Shown piece by piece: positions 7,649 through 15,587 of a DNA stretch of 37,135 nucleotides. This stretch comes from Halopiger djelfimassiliensis (GTDB lineage Archaea > Halobacteriota > Halobacteria > Halobacteriales > Natrialbaceae). Position 1 is the stretch's first letter. Every line of letters starts with the position of its first letter. Below the pieces are notes generated by a model. It saw only the letters and a program-made list of their open reading frames with translations. It searched no databases and was not told the origin of the DNA. The stretch covers positions 716,727-753,861 of the forward strand of contig NZ_HG315686.1 in the NCBI RefSeq assembly GCF_000455365.1. Reading direction: 5' to 3'. The translations under genes were made by a program, and so were the position numbers.

Positions 7649-8893
7649 TCAGGCCTCGGGGACGACGTCGACGAGGACGTCAAGAGAGTCGGCAGCTTCA
7701 CACACCTGATCGTGCGCGTCGACCAGTTCGAGCAGAGGTTCGTCGGACTCGATGGTCGACTGGAGTCGCGAAACCGACTTCAGGTACCGCTCGAGGCTTT
7801 CCTCTGTAACGACCTGTTCGAGGGGTTCGCCGAGTTGGATCAGTCGATCCATGAGCGTCGAGAGGTGACGGCGGTACGCCTCCTCTCGGTCGGGGGTCGC
7901 ATCGAGCCCATCACGGGATACTTCGGCGATTTCGCGGGCGAGTCGGGCACCTTCGCCGGAGTACGGTTCGAGTCGTTCGCTCAACGTCTCGAAAAAGCGC
8001 ACGCGATCTTTGATCGTCTTTCGGAGAACGTATTGGGCCAACATGTCACGCTCACGTTCCAGATTTTCGACCGTCCCTTCCATCGCGTCGAGCCGCCTGA
8101 CGATTCCGTCCAGGTCGTCCGGCCGCTCCTTGTCCTGTTCCTGTACCGGCGTCCGGTGTGGGTTGTCGGTGTCGGCGAGGTGATGGACCAGCGCCGTAAA
8201 CAACATATCGTGGTCGTATACGTAGGACTGGCCCGTGCCATCCGATGCCGGTTCCCAGGAGCCAGCCGGCGTTCGTTCGAACGCACCCAGATAGACGGCC
8301 GGATCTGCCCCGTCTGCCGTCCCGGATCGATGCCGCTCGTGGTATCGCTCGGCGATCGTTCTGGCGATGGTCCGCGGATCCGCGTCATCGAAATCGAGAT
8401 CCGAGAGATCGAGATCCGGTATCGCCGTCGGGTCCGCCGGCGGCTCTTCGCGGTGGGTCAGTTCGAAGACTTCGACGTCGCGGCTCGGCACCGCCTCCTC
8501 GTCGATCGCCCCGTCGGTATCGGGGACCGGAACGGTTTCGACAGCGATCTCGCTGTACTGAATGAACAGGTGTAGTTCGTCGCCCGACGGAGCCGGCAAC
8601 GTTTTCGTCGTCACTTGATCGACGACGATCGGGCGGCCACACTCATCGAGTGCGAGACCGGAATTTATGGTCACGTCGATGCCGTCTTCGGTCTCGGTGA
8701 TGGATTGCACGTCGAGCCCGTACACGATACCCGCACCGTCGATGAACCGATTGAGCGTCTGCAGACGGTCGGCATGGTACGTCTGCTCGGCCTCCATGTC
8801 GCGAGGGGTCATTAACTTCCCCTTGAAAAACCGGTTCTTCTCGAACTGGGAGAGCCCCCTGCCGTCTCTGTTGTAGTCCGCGTCCCGAGTCAT
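7649..8893 (-). CDS. eCIS-associated protein with an N-terminal RFF-GKL--RD-EAEQ-YH motif
   Basis: The 414-aa protein has a conserved N-terminal block at residues 21-62 (RFFKGKLMTPRDMEAEQTYH, then NRFIDGAGIVYGLDV). I recognise this from proteins of unknown function encoded in many actinobacterial, cyanobacterial and haloarchaeal eCIS or tail-like loci. A beta-rich segment with DECGRPIVVD follows, then an acidic linker. The C-terminal 170 residues are helical with probable coiled coils (RRLDAMEGTVENLERERDML and later). It is the most upstream gene of the minus structural set. I place the start at ATG 8893: a GTG at 8917 is in frame, but the TATA box at 8931-8940 would put the transcript start downstream of it. 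The role is unknown; surface adaptor or particle-anchoring functions are possible. Confidence 0.8.
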   Translation of the reverse strand: MTRDADYNRDGRGLSQFEKNRFFKGKLMTPRDMEAEQTYHADRLQTLNRFIDGAGIVYGLDVQSITETEDGIDVTINSGLALDECGRPIVVDQVTTKTLPAPSGDELHLFIQYSEIAVETVPVPDTDGAIDEEAVPSRDVEVFELTHREEPPADPTAIPDLDLSDLDFDDADPRTIARTIAERYHERHRSGTADGADPAVYLGAFERTPAGSWEPASDGTGQSYVYDHDMLFTALVHHLADTDNPHRTPVQEQDKERPDDLDGIVRRLDAMEGTVENLERERDMLAQYVLRKTIKDRVRFFETLSERLEPYSGEGARLAREIAEVSRDGLDATPDREEAYRRHLSTLMDRLIQLGEPLEQVVTEESLERYLKSVSRLQSTIESDEPLLELVDAHDQVCEAADSLDVLVDVVPEA

Positions 8894-8930
8894 GGCAAAT
8901 CGAGTACATATAGACACGGTCTCCCCTTCA

Positions 8931-8940
8931 TATAAAATAT
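8931..8940 (-). promoter_or_regulatory. TATA box of the 414-aa eCIS gene
   Basis: The minus strand reads ATATTTTATA here, with its centre about 27 nt before position 8909 and so 16 nt ahead of the ATG at 8893. This spacing decides between the two possible starts of that gene. The rest of the 8894-9147 gap holds AT-rich patches near 9028 and 9050 that may drive the + strand gene at 9148. Confidence 0.45.
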
Positions 8941-9147
8941 TCGATGAACCCCGAGAGAAGAAAGGCGACGATAACCGCGTGACAGCGGACGCCGACGCAC
9001 CGGGTAGCGACTCGAGTCCAGCGGATATAATTCGTCCGATACCCGTGAATTTTATCAGCGATCACTCTCGAGTAATGACACGCGACTCCGACGGACGAAA
9101 ACCGAAGTGATCGTCCGTTTCAGCCCGTTCAACCATCCCGATCTACA

Positions 9148-10155
9148 ATGAAAGCCACGATCCAGTCCGAAACCGAACGCGTCGTCGAACTCGCCGTAAT
9201 CGATAACGGTGGAAACGAACACCGACTCGTCATCGAACGGGATGGAACGCAACGGAGCCACCGCTGTAACGCGTATTCGGATACTCCGGAGGAACGTACG
9301 CCGGTAGAACACGAACGGTACGCACACGCGTCACGGTTCGGGAAGTACTACGTGTTTCGGAAATTCGGGTACGACACGCTTTCTCCCTATGGATCCAGCG
9401 ACAGAATCGCGTATCCGGAGCGGATCGCCGCGACCGCGCTCGTCGTCGGCGCGATGTCACTCGAGACGTTCGAATCCCAGTTCGAAGCCGTCCACCGCCA
9501 ACAGACGGCCGTCGCCGATAACGGGGAGTACCCGGTCGAGCCGCCCGCAGGCGCACCGGATGCTACCTGTCAACTAATCGAACAGGACGTCTCCCTGACC
9601 GTCGACGACGGTCGGCTTCGGCCGCTTCTGGACGTGCTGATCGAACTCGAGGCACTCGGCGCGCTTCGACGATCGATGGACGAGCAGCCCGATCGGGATG
9701 ATCGTGACCTCTTCGCCCGACTCGATGCGGCGCTCGGTCGATCACCTGCCCCGGAAGATCGGCGTCCGAGCGAACGACTGGATCGACCCGAATTCGTCGA
9801 CGGCACGTCCTCGGTTCGGGTTCACTGGCAAACCGACGGGACGACGCGAGTCGAATACGGTGCGGGAACGGAAACCGACAGCACGCCCCTCGCCGCCCGT
9901 CTCCAACTGCCGGCTCCCGACGGCCCCGCCCCGTCGATCGCGGCGTTTCAGCGGCGTGTCGTCGATCACCTCCGGTGCCAGCTTCGGGACTGTTACGTCG
10001 GCATGGGGCTGGCTCCGCCGCGGGATCTCCGTGTTCGAGGCCCCGGTATCGCCTCGTTCACCGCCGAGTACGAGCGCGGCGGAATCTATCAACGGTATCA
10101 CGACCCCGAGGCGATCATCGACTGGACGCGCCTTGCGCCCGTTCCACGGCTTTAG
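9148..10155 (+). CDS. Haloarchaeal protein of unknown function
   Basis: The 335-aa protein has an N-terminal beta-rich segment (MKATIQSETERVVELAVIDN), then ERYAHASRFGKYYVFRKFGY followed by DTLSPY. That second pattern resembles conserved haloarchaeal proteins of unknown function. The middle is acidic and the end is again beta-rich (EYERGGIYQRYH). There is no signal peptide or membrane segment, and I can assign no enzyme motif. It diverges from the eCIS 414-aa gene and converges on cbiF with no base between the two stop codons (TAG ends at 10155, the minus-strand TAA begins at 10156). Whether it belongs to the eCIS locus or to the older chromosome is open. Confidence 0.7.
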   Translation: MKATIQSETERVVELAVIDNGGNEHRLVIERDGTQRSHRCNAYSDTPEERTPVEHERYAHASRFGKYYVFRKFGYDTLSPYGSSDRIAYPERIAATALVVGAMSLETFESQFEAVHRQQTAVADNGEYPVEPPAGAPDATCQLIEQDVSLTVDDGRLRPLLDVLIELEALGALRRSMDEQPDRDDRDLFARLDAALGRSPAPEDRRPSERLDRPEFVDGTSSVRVHWQTDGTTRVEYGAGTETDSTPLAARLQLPAPDGPAPSIAAFQRRVVDHLRCQLRDCYVGMGLAPPRDLRVRGPGIASFTAEYERGGIYQRYHDPEAIIDWTRLAPVPRL

Positions 10156-11052
10156 TTAGTCCGACGTACCCTCTCCCTCCGCACCTCGATTCGCCCAGTC
10201 GCCGTAGAGATAGGAGCGCTCGTAGCCCGCGCCGGTCACGGCGTCGCCGATGACGACCAGCGCCGAGGCGCGGTAGCCGGCCGCCTCGACCTGGTCGGCG
10301 ATCGTCCCGATCGAGCCGACGATCACGTCCTCGTCCGGCCAGGAGGCGTGGTAGATCACCGCGACCGGCGTCTCGGGATCGTGGCCGTCCTCGAGTAACC
10401 GGTCCATCGTCTCACGGACGGCGTGGGTCCCGAGGTAGATACAGGTCGTCACGTCGCCCATTGCGACGAACTCGGAGATGTGGTCCTCCTCGGGGTCGAG
10501 GGTCTTGCCCTGCGGGCGGGTAAAGGCGACGTGGTTCGAGACCTCGTTGAGCGTCAGTTGCGTCCGCAGCGTCGCGCTGGCCGCGAACGCGGACGTGACG
10601 CCGGGCACGAAGTACGTCGGGACGCCCTCGTGTTCGAGCGCGTCCATCTGCTCGAGTGCCGCGCCGTAGATCGCGGGGTCGCCGCTGTGAAGGCGGACGA
10701 CGGTCCGGCCGTCCTCGTAGGCGTCCCGCATCAGCGGGATCAATTCCTCGAGGTCCTTGCCGACGGAGTTGACGAGTTCGGCGTGGCCACAGTACGCCTC
10801 GAGGAGTTCGCTGTTGACGAGCGACCCCGCGTGGACCACGAGGTCGGCCTCCTCGAGCAGTTCCTTGCCGGCGACGGTCAACAGCCGTGGGTTACCGGGG
10901 CCGGCACCGACGAAGGGGATCCCCTCCTGTTCGTCGCCGGCGCTGTACTCGAAGACCCGCTCGTCGAGTTCCTCGCGGCGGCGCGTTCCCTGTGCATCGA
11001 TTGCGTCCTGTGGCTCGCCGCCGTCGGCGGCGGGTTCGGCGTCGTCAGTCAT
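10156..11052 (-). CDS. cbiF: Cobalt-precorrin-4 C11-methyltransferase
   Basis: The 298-aa protein is a tetrapyrrole methylase of the CbiF/CobM subfamily. After a 44-residue acidic extension the SAM-binding loop GAGPGNPRLLTVAGKELLEEAD begins near residue 49. It is followed by HAGSLVNSELL, LHSGDPAIYGA and VPGVTSAFAASATLRTQLTL, which together are the CbiF signature. It transfers a methyl group from SAM to C11 of cobalt-precorrin-4 in the oxygen-independent cobalamin route. The ATG overlaps the cbiL stop by four bases (ATGA), so it is the third gene of cbiT-cbiL-cbiF. Unlike the order I expect in haloarchaea, no cbiG or cbiH follows. Confidence 0.95.
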   Translation of the reverse strand: MTDDAEPAADGGEPQDAIDAQGTRRREELDERVFEYSAGDEQEGIPFVGAGPGNPRLLTVAGKELLEEADLVVHAGSLVNSELLEAYCGHAELVNSVGKDLEELIPLMRDAYEDGRTVVRLHSGDPAIYGAALEQMDALEHEGVPTYFVPGVTSAFAASATLRTQLTLNEVSNHVAFTRPQGKTLDPEEDHISEFVAMGDVTTCIYLGTHAVRETMDRLLEDGHDPETPVAVIYHASWPDEDVIVGSIGTIADQVEAAGYRASALVVIGDAVTGAGYERSYLYGDWANRGAEGEGTSD

Positions 11053-11846
11053 TGGTGTCCTCCACAGTCGCCGCCCTCACAGCCCTCGGCACGGTCGAGT
11101 TCGGTCGTCCGCCCGCCGTCCGCGACGGGTTCGTCGCTTGTCGCGTTGCCGTCGTCCGAGTCGGTCTCGAAGGCGGCCGTCGCCGGCTCGGTCTCGAGCG
11201 ACTCCTTCTCGGCGTAGGCGAGCGTGTAGTAGTCGCGCTCGGCGATTGTCGCGGGATCGTCCGTGACGATCGTCTCGCCCTGTTCCATGAACAGCCGGCG
11301 GCCGTAGGTGACCTCGTACCCGGCCTCGACCAGCCCCTCGTGGGTCGCCGGCGCGTCGGTGACTTTGAAGAGGATCATCCGGTCCGGTCCGGTAGGGCTT
11401 GCACCGTTTGCTGCCTCGCACAGCGAGAGACCGGCCCCGGCCTCGATCTCGACGCCCATCGCGGTCGCAAAGGCCGTGACGGCGCTGACGCCGGGAACGA
11501 TCTCGAGATCCACGTCGGGATGGAAGGCGGCGATCGTCCGCCGCAGGTGACCGAACGTCGAGTAGACGTTCGGATCGCCGAGCGTGACGAAGGCGACATC
11601 GCCCTCGCGGGCTTTCGGGGCGACCTCCGCGGCGGCGTCCTTCCACGCCCGCCGCAGCTTCTCCTCGTCTTTCGTCATCGGGAAATCGAGGTCGCCGATC
11701 TTCGATTCGTCGACGTGCTCGAGCGCGACCGTCCGGGACAGCCGCCCGGGCGAGTAGACCACGTCGGCCGACTCGAGAACGCCCTTCCCGCGTACCGTCA
11801 CGAGGTCCGCCTCGCCGGGACCGAGCCCGACGCCGTAGAGGGTCAC
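11049..11846 (-). CDS. cbiL: Cobalt-factor II C20-methyltransferase
   Basis: The 265-aa protein starts with GTG inside a GTGA overlap with cbiT. It has the tetrapyrrole-methylase SAM loop GVGLGPGEADLVTVRGKGVL near residue 5. CbiL-type features are YSPGRLSRTV, DFPMTKDEEKLRRAW, VTLGDPNVYSTF and VPGVSAVTAFATAMG. It methylates C20 of cobalt-factor II. The core ends near residue 225; the last 40 residues are an acidic extension closing with GCEGGDCGGHQ, a Cys/His cluster unrelated to the methylase fold and possibly metal binding. The operon order cbiT-cbiL-cbiF places it next to its pathway partners. Confidence 0.95.
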   Translation of the reverse strand: MTLYGVGLGPGEADLVTVRGKGVLESADVVYSPGRLSRTVALEHVDESKIGDLDFPMTKDEEKLRRAWKDAAAEVAPKAREGDVAFVTLGDPNVYSTFGHLRRTIAAFHPDVDLEIVPGVSAVTAFATAMGVEIEAGAGLSLCEAANGASPTGPDRMILFKVTDAPATHEGLVEAGYEVTYGRRLFMEQGETIVTDDPATIAERDYYTLAYAEKESLETEPATAAFETDSDDGNATSDEPVADGGRTTELDRAEGCEGGDCGGHQ

Positions 11847-12469
11847 CGCTCGACACCCCCGGTCCGCGTCGGGCCGCCGTCGGCGGCGACCGTTTCCCCG
11901 TCCCCGCCGTCGTTCGCATCCGGCGTTGCGCTCCCGACCAGCATGTAGACCGGATTGTCCGAATCGAAACTCGTCGCGCCGGCGAGTTCGTAGCCGTGGC
12001 TCACCTGAAACTGGACGACCTCCTCGAGAAGCCCGCGTTCGCGGAAGGCCTCGGTCGCCTTGCCGGCGACCTCGAGCCGCGAGACGTTCATCACGATCCG
12101 ATCGATTTCGGTCTCGACGGCGTGATCGAGGACGGCCTCGAAGTTCCGGCTGCCGCCGAGAAAGAGCGCATCGGCGTCGTCCGGCAGCCCCTCGGGCGCT
12201 TCCGCGTTCCGAAGCTCGACAGCCGCCCGGATCGAGTCCTCGTTGGCCGCGAGGTTCTTCTCGGTCGTCTCGAGCCGCTCGGCCTTTCGCTCGATGGCAG
12301 TTACCCGACCCGCTCGCTGGGCGGCCTCGATCGTGACGGCCCCGGTACAGGAGCCGACCTCCGCGAAGTGGTCGTCCGCGGAGAGCGCGAGCTTCGATCG
12401 GACGACGGCCCGGACCTCCGACTTGGTCGGCCCGGCCTTCGCGTCGTGTGGCAGCGCGATGGGTGGCAT
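11843..12469 (-). CDS. cbiT: Cobalt-precorrin-6B (C15)-methyltransferase, decarboxylating
   Basis: The 208-aa class I methyltransferase starts MPPIALPHDAKAGPTKSEVR, where the PTK-EVR stretch is typical of CbiT. The SAM motif is EVGSCTGAVTIEAAQ near residue 38, with Ser-Cys in place of the more common Gly-Gly type spacer. LFLGGSRNFEAVL and FQVSHGYEL complete the family pattern. It methylates C15 and removes the acetate carboxyl at C12, working with CbiE, which is a separate gene here at 16653-17447. ATG 12469 is preferred over the GTG one codon earlier. Its start lies just after an AT-rich dyad at 12491-12514 that probably contains the promoter. Confidence 0.9.
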   Translation of the reverse strand: MPPIALPHDAKAGPTKSEVRAVVRSKLALSADDHFAEVGSCTGAVTIEAAQRAGRVTAIERKAERLETTEKNLAANEDSIRAAVELRNAEAPEGLPDDADALFLGGSRNFEAVLDHAVETEIDRIVMNVSRLEVAGKATEAFRERGLLEEVVQFQVSHGYELAGATSFDSDNPVYMLVGSATPDANDGGDGETVAADGGPTRTGGVER

Positions 12470-12490
12470 CACCGGGTGGAACAGCGGCCG

Positions 12491-12514
12491 CCCCTAAAAC
12501 AATTTTGTTTGGGG
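12491..12514. promoter_or_regulatory. Palindromic AT-rich element at the cbiT promoter
   Basis: The element has outer arms CCCC/GGGG and inner arms AAACAA/TTGTTT that meet with two bases between them, so it is a near-perfect dyad of 24 bp. It lies 22-45 nt before the cbiT ATG, where the archaeal TATA box belongs, in otherwise GC-rich DNA. It could be an operator overlapping the promoter, or simply the TATA region with chance symmetry. Confidence 0.4.
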
Positions 12515-12573
12515 TAGGACAACTGGGGTTGCCTAGCGGGTCAGGATCGAACGCGTCGCTCTCGGAGTCGTCG

Positions 12574-13503
12574 CTACTCGGACTCGACGGTCACGTCGAA
12601 CTTGTCGTGCCAGCGATAGCGCCGCCCGCCCCAGACGAACGAGCGCCGAACCAGTCCGTACAGCAAAAGCGGTATCGCCGCCAACACCGCCGGGTACGCC
12701 GCGAGGAACGTCCACCGGCGAATGCCGAACGCGGCGTACACGCCGGCCATGGCCACCGTCACCAGCGCCAACGCAGGGATCGGGAACAGCACGCATCCGA
12801 GAGCGAGCACCGCCCCGACGACGACCTGCGCGACGAACGCCGTCGGGTCGTGTCGACGGACGATCTGTGTAAACCGGACCTGGTTCTCGAGCGTCTCGCG
12901 AACCGAACCCCCGATCTCGACGCTTCGTGTCCGTTTGACGGCTGTGACGTCGGTGTATTCCATGAGAAGGCCGTCGTCGCTCACCGTCCGGCGAAGGTCC
13001 TCGAGAAACGCCGCTTCGTCGATATCGTCGCGTTCGAAAACGACGGAGCCGCCCCACGGAACCCCCGCGAAGTAAACGGCGAGCGTCCCGCTGACGACGT
13101 GTGTCGGTTCGAGCACCATTGCGAGCGGATCCTGACCGGCGAAGACCGGCACCTCGGTGGTCGGCCCACGTCGGTCGTAGTCGGTCCGGAGGCCCTCGAG
13201 CCAGTCCGGCGGATGGTGAAAGTCGTCGTCGGTCCAGACGAGTCGATCGTGTTCGGCCGCCTCCATCCCGGCGGCGATCGCGTTCGCCTTGCCGGAACAC
13301 CCCTCGGGTTCGCCCGCGACCACCAGCCTGACGTTGTCGGAATGGTCGTCGATGCGATCGGCGACCGGCTCGAGCGCCGTATCACAGACCACGAGGAGTT
13401 CGTCCGCCGGACGGAGTTGGTCGGCGATCTCCTCGCAGGCGTCGTTCCATCCCGTCGTCGGCAGGATGACGCTGATCGGCGTTGTATCTACCACAGCTAT
13501 CAT
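12574..13503 (-). CDS. Membrane-anchored family-2 glycosyltransferase
   Basis: The 309-aa protein has a GT-A fold N-terminal domain starting ISVILPTTGWNDACEEIADQ, with the acidic metal site VWTDDDFHHPPDW near residue 90 and a later EYTDVTAVKR segment. Two or three hydrophobic helices follow in the C-terminal 110 residues (FVAQVVVGAVLALGCVLFPI, LVTVAMAGVYAAF, FLAAYPAVLAAIPLLLYGLV). The layout resembles GT21/CrtQ-like lipid glycosyltransferases, so the substrate may be a membrane lipid or polyprenol. The ATG is 48 bp after the cbiA stop, so it is probably co-transcribed with cbiA. No cobalamin step is known to need it; the link may be historical only. Only a TTG lies upstream as an alternative start, so ATG 13503 is used. 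Confidence 0.8.
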   Translation of the reverse strand: MIAVVDTTPISVILPTTGWNDACEEIADQLRPADELLVVCDTALEPVADRIDDHSDNVRLVVAGEPEGCSGKANAIAAGMEAAEHDRLVWTDDDFHHPPDWLEGLRTDYDRRGPTTEVPVFAGQDPLAMVLEPTHVVSGTLAVYFAGVPWGGSVVFERDDIDEAAFLEDLRRTVSDDGLLMEYTDVTAVKRTRSVEIGGSVRETLENQVRFTQIVRRHDPTAFVAQVVVGAVLALGCVLFPIPALALVTVAMAGVYAAFGIRRWTFLAAYPAVLAAIPLLLYGLVRRSFVWGGRRYRWHDKFDVTVESE

Positions 13504-13551
13504 ATCGTGTGGGCACAAGTAAACGACAAGGTACGAGGGGCGATCGTCCAG

Positions 13552-14862
13552 TCAGGGGGATATTGCTTCGAGGAACCGATCGAACGCCCCGCTTTCCGGA
13601 TGGACGTGGACGTAGGTTCCAAGCGATTCGTACGCGGTGAGGCCGTCGTGGTCGCCGTCGATCCCGTCGCCCCGAACGGTTTCGAACGCAAAGCGGGCAT
13701 CGTCGTCGACGTCGGCGCTCGAGTAGTGGAACTCGTGGCCGCGAATCGTCCGGCCGGCGTCAGCGGTCAGCGTGTCGTCGGTCACCTTGAGTTCGACGTG
13801 ATCGAGCGCCTGATACCGATCGTGCATCGTCACGTCCGCCGGCAGGATTCCGGCCATCTCGCTCGTCTCCCCCTCGGCGGTCGTCAGCGAGCGGCTCATC
13901 GCCATCAGGCCGCCACACTCCCCGAGGACCGGGAGTCCTTCGCTTGCGAGTCGCCCGAGTTCCCCGAGGGTGTCGGACGACCCGAGTTTCGGGGCGTGGA
14001 GTTCGGGATAGCCGCCGGGGAGGTAGACGCCGTCACAGTCCGGCACCGGATCGCCAGCGACCGGCGAGAACGTCACGACAGTGGCGCGCTCGCGGAACCG
14101 CTCGATCGTCGCCGGGTATCGAAAACAGAACGCGGCGTCGCTGGCGACGGCGACGGTGGCGTCGACCGCTTCGGCTACCCCGACGGCATCGTCGGGCGCT
14201 GGCGGCTCCCGTGCCACGTCGGCCAGCCGTTCAACTTCGAGCGACCCGGCGGCTTCCCGCAGCGCGTCCCTCGGCAGCGTCGTCTCCTCGCCCATCTCGA
14301 GGCCGAGATGCCGATCCGGAATTTCGAGGTCGCCGTTCGGCGGGATCCGGCCGAAATACTCGAGATCGTCGGGCAAAGCGTCGCGGATGCCCTCCTCGTG
14401 GCGGCCGCCGTGGGCACGCTGGGCGACGATCCCGGCGACCTCGATATCGCGGCCGACCGCGTCGGCGTACTCCCGAAACCCGAGGGCCGTCGCGGCGACG
14501 CTTTCCATCCCCGCCTTCGCGTCGACGACGAGGACGACCGGAAGATCGAGGGCTTCGGCGACCATCGCCGTGCTCGAGCCGTCGCCGTCGTACAGCCCCA
14601 TCACGCCCTCGACGACGCAGAGATCGCCCTCGCCGCGATGGTAGTTTCGCCGGAGGCCGTCCTCGCCCTCCAGCCAGAGATCGAGGGTGCGTGACGGGCG
14701 ACCGGCGATCGCTGCGTGGTGGCTCGGATCGATGAAGTCCGGCCCCGCCTTGGCCGGCTGGACCTCGTAGCCGGCGTCCTCGAGCGCCTGAACGATGGCG
14801 AGCGTCGCGACCGTCTTGCCGACGCCGGAGCTGACGCCGCCGAGGACGAATCCGTTCGTCAT
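13552..14862 (-). CDS. cbiA: Cobyrinic acid a,c-diamide synthase
   Basis: The 436-aa protein has an N-terminal dethiobiotin-synthetase-like ATPase domain with P-loop GGVSSGVGKT at residues 8-17 and AKAGPDFIDPSHH. Further markers are VEGVMGLYDG and LPVVLVVDAKAGMESVAA. The C-terminal class I glutamine amidotransferase domain has LPGGYPELHA, the nucleophile Cys in GECGGLMAMS, and a late GHEFHYS segment. It amidates the a and c acetate side chains of cobyrinic acid using glutamine and ATP. The frame stays open upstream to 15285, but ATG 14862 begins the conserved sequence exactly. It diverges from the DUF1802 gene and is followed by the glycosyltransferase. Confidence 0.95.
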   Translation of the reverse strand: MTNGFVLGGVSSGVGKTVATLAIVQALEDAGYEVQPAKAGPDFIDPSHHAAIAGRPSRTLDLWLEGEDGLRRNYHRGEGDLCVVEGVMGLYDGDGSSTAMVAEALDLPVVLVVDAKAGMESVAATALGFREYADAVGRDIEVAGIVAQRAHGGRHEEGIRDALPDDLEYFGRIPPNGDLEIPDRHLGLEMGEETTLPRDALREAAGSLEVERLADVAREPPAPDDAVGVAEAVDATVAVASDAAFCFRYPATIERFRERATVVTFSPVAGDPVPDCDGVYLPGGYPELHAPKLGSSDTLGELGRLASEGLPVLGECGGLMAMSRSLTTAEGETSEMAGILPADVTMHDRYQALDHVELKVTDDTLTADAGRTIRGHEFHYSSADVDDDARFAFETVRGDGIDGDHDGLTAYESLGTYVHVHPESGAFDRFLEAISP

Positions 14863-14973
14863 TGTCCGTGCGTTCGCATACCCGAACTTGAATCCGTCGG
14901 TGATCCGATCGAGCGCCTCCCCGAAGGACCGAAACCGAATTGGAGATCGTTCGCGTTCAGTGGAGTGAAAGCA

Positions 14974-15531
14974 ATGAGCGACGCGACGACAGCCGAGGCG
15001 ATTCCGGCGCTGAAAGAACGGGCCGGCGTCGTCAACGCCCTGATCGACGGCACACAGACCGTCCTCGTTCGCCATCCGACGCTCGACCCGGGAACGATAG
15101 ACGGGCGTTTCGTCCTCTATCCGGCATACAGCCATCAGGACCCGTCCCGGTATCAGTCCCGGTACGAGGACTACTACCATCGTTCGAACGCCAAACCGGA
15201 CGCCGGCGTCCCGGTTCGGGCCGTCGCCGACGTCCGCGAGGAGTACACCGTCTCGAGTGCCGACCTCGAGTCGCTGGCACGCCACTACGTCTACACGCCA
15301 GACGGCCTGCGCGACAAGTACGACCCCGACGACGAACTGCGGGTCCTGTTGCTCCGTGTCGCCGCCCTCGAATCGCCCCGACTCATCGCGGAACGGGCCA
15401 GCTACCGCGGGTGTCGCGCCTGGATCGATCTCGAGGAAGCCGTGGATATCGACCGCGGATCGGCGACGCCGGTGCTCGACGACGCGACCTTCGCCGAACG
15501 GCGGGCGGCGATCCGGGCCGCGCTCGAGTGA
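14974..15531 (+). CDS. DUF1802 family protein
   Basis: The 185-aa protein shows the DUF1802 pattern: an N-terminal PALKERAGVVNALIDGTQTV, then a loop ending in FVLYPAYSHQDPSRYQSRYE, and a C-terminal helix after VLDDATFAERRAAI. The family has no established function; the pattern of a regulatory or nuclease-accessory fold has been suggested for other members, but nothing here tests it. The frame is open further upstream, but ATG 14974 fits the family length and lies 111 bp from the divergent cbiA start. Its place between cobalamin genes may have no functional meaning. Confidence 0.8.
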   Translation: MSDATTAEAIPALKERAGVVNALIDGTQTVLVRHPTLDPGTIDGRFVLYPAYSHQDPSRYQSRYEDYYHRSNAKPDAGVPVRAVADVREEYTVSSADLESLARHYVYTPDGLRDKYDPDDELRVLLLRVAALESPRLIAERASYRGCRAWIDLEEAVDIDRGSATPVLDDATFAERRAAIRAALE

Positions 15532-15587
15532 TCGAGCTTACCGACGAACTTAACCGCTCGAGTCGGTTATAACCGTTCCCTCGAACC

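Noticed and set aside
12470-12573. A cobalamin riboswitch before cbiT
   Set aside because: The gap is too short and lacks the conserved B12-box core; the transcript appears leaderless.
12448-14694. A + strand open frame of 748 codons opposite the glycosyltransferase and cbiA
   Set aside because: Both minus-strand genes have clear motifs; the + frame is Arg/Val-rich text typical of a shadow.
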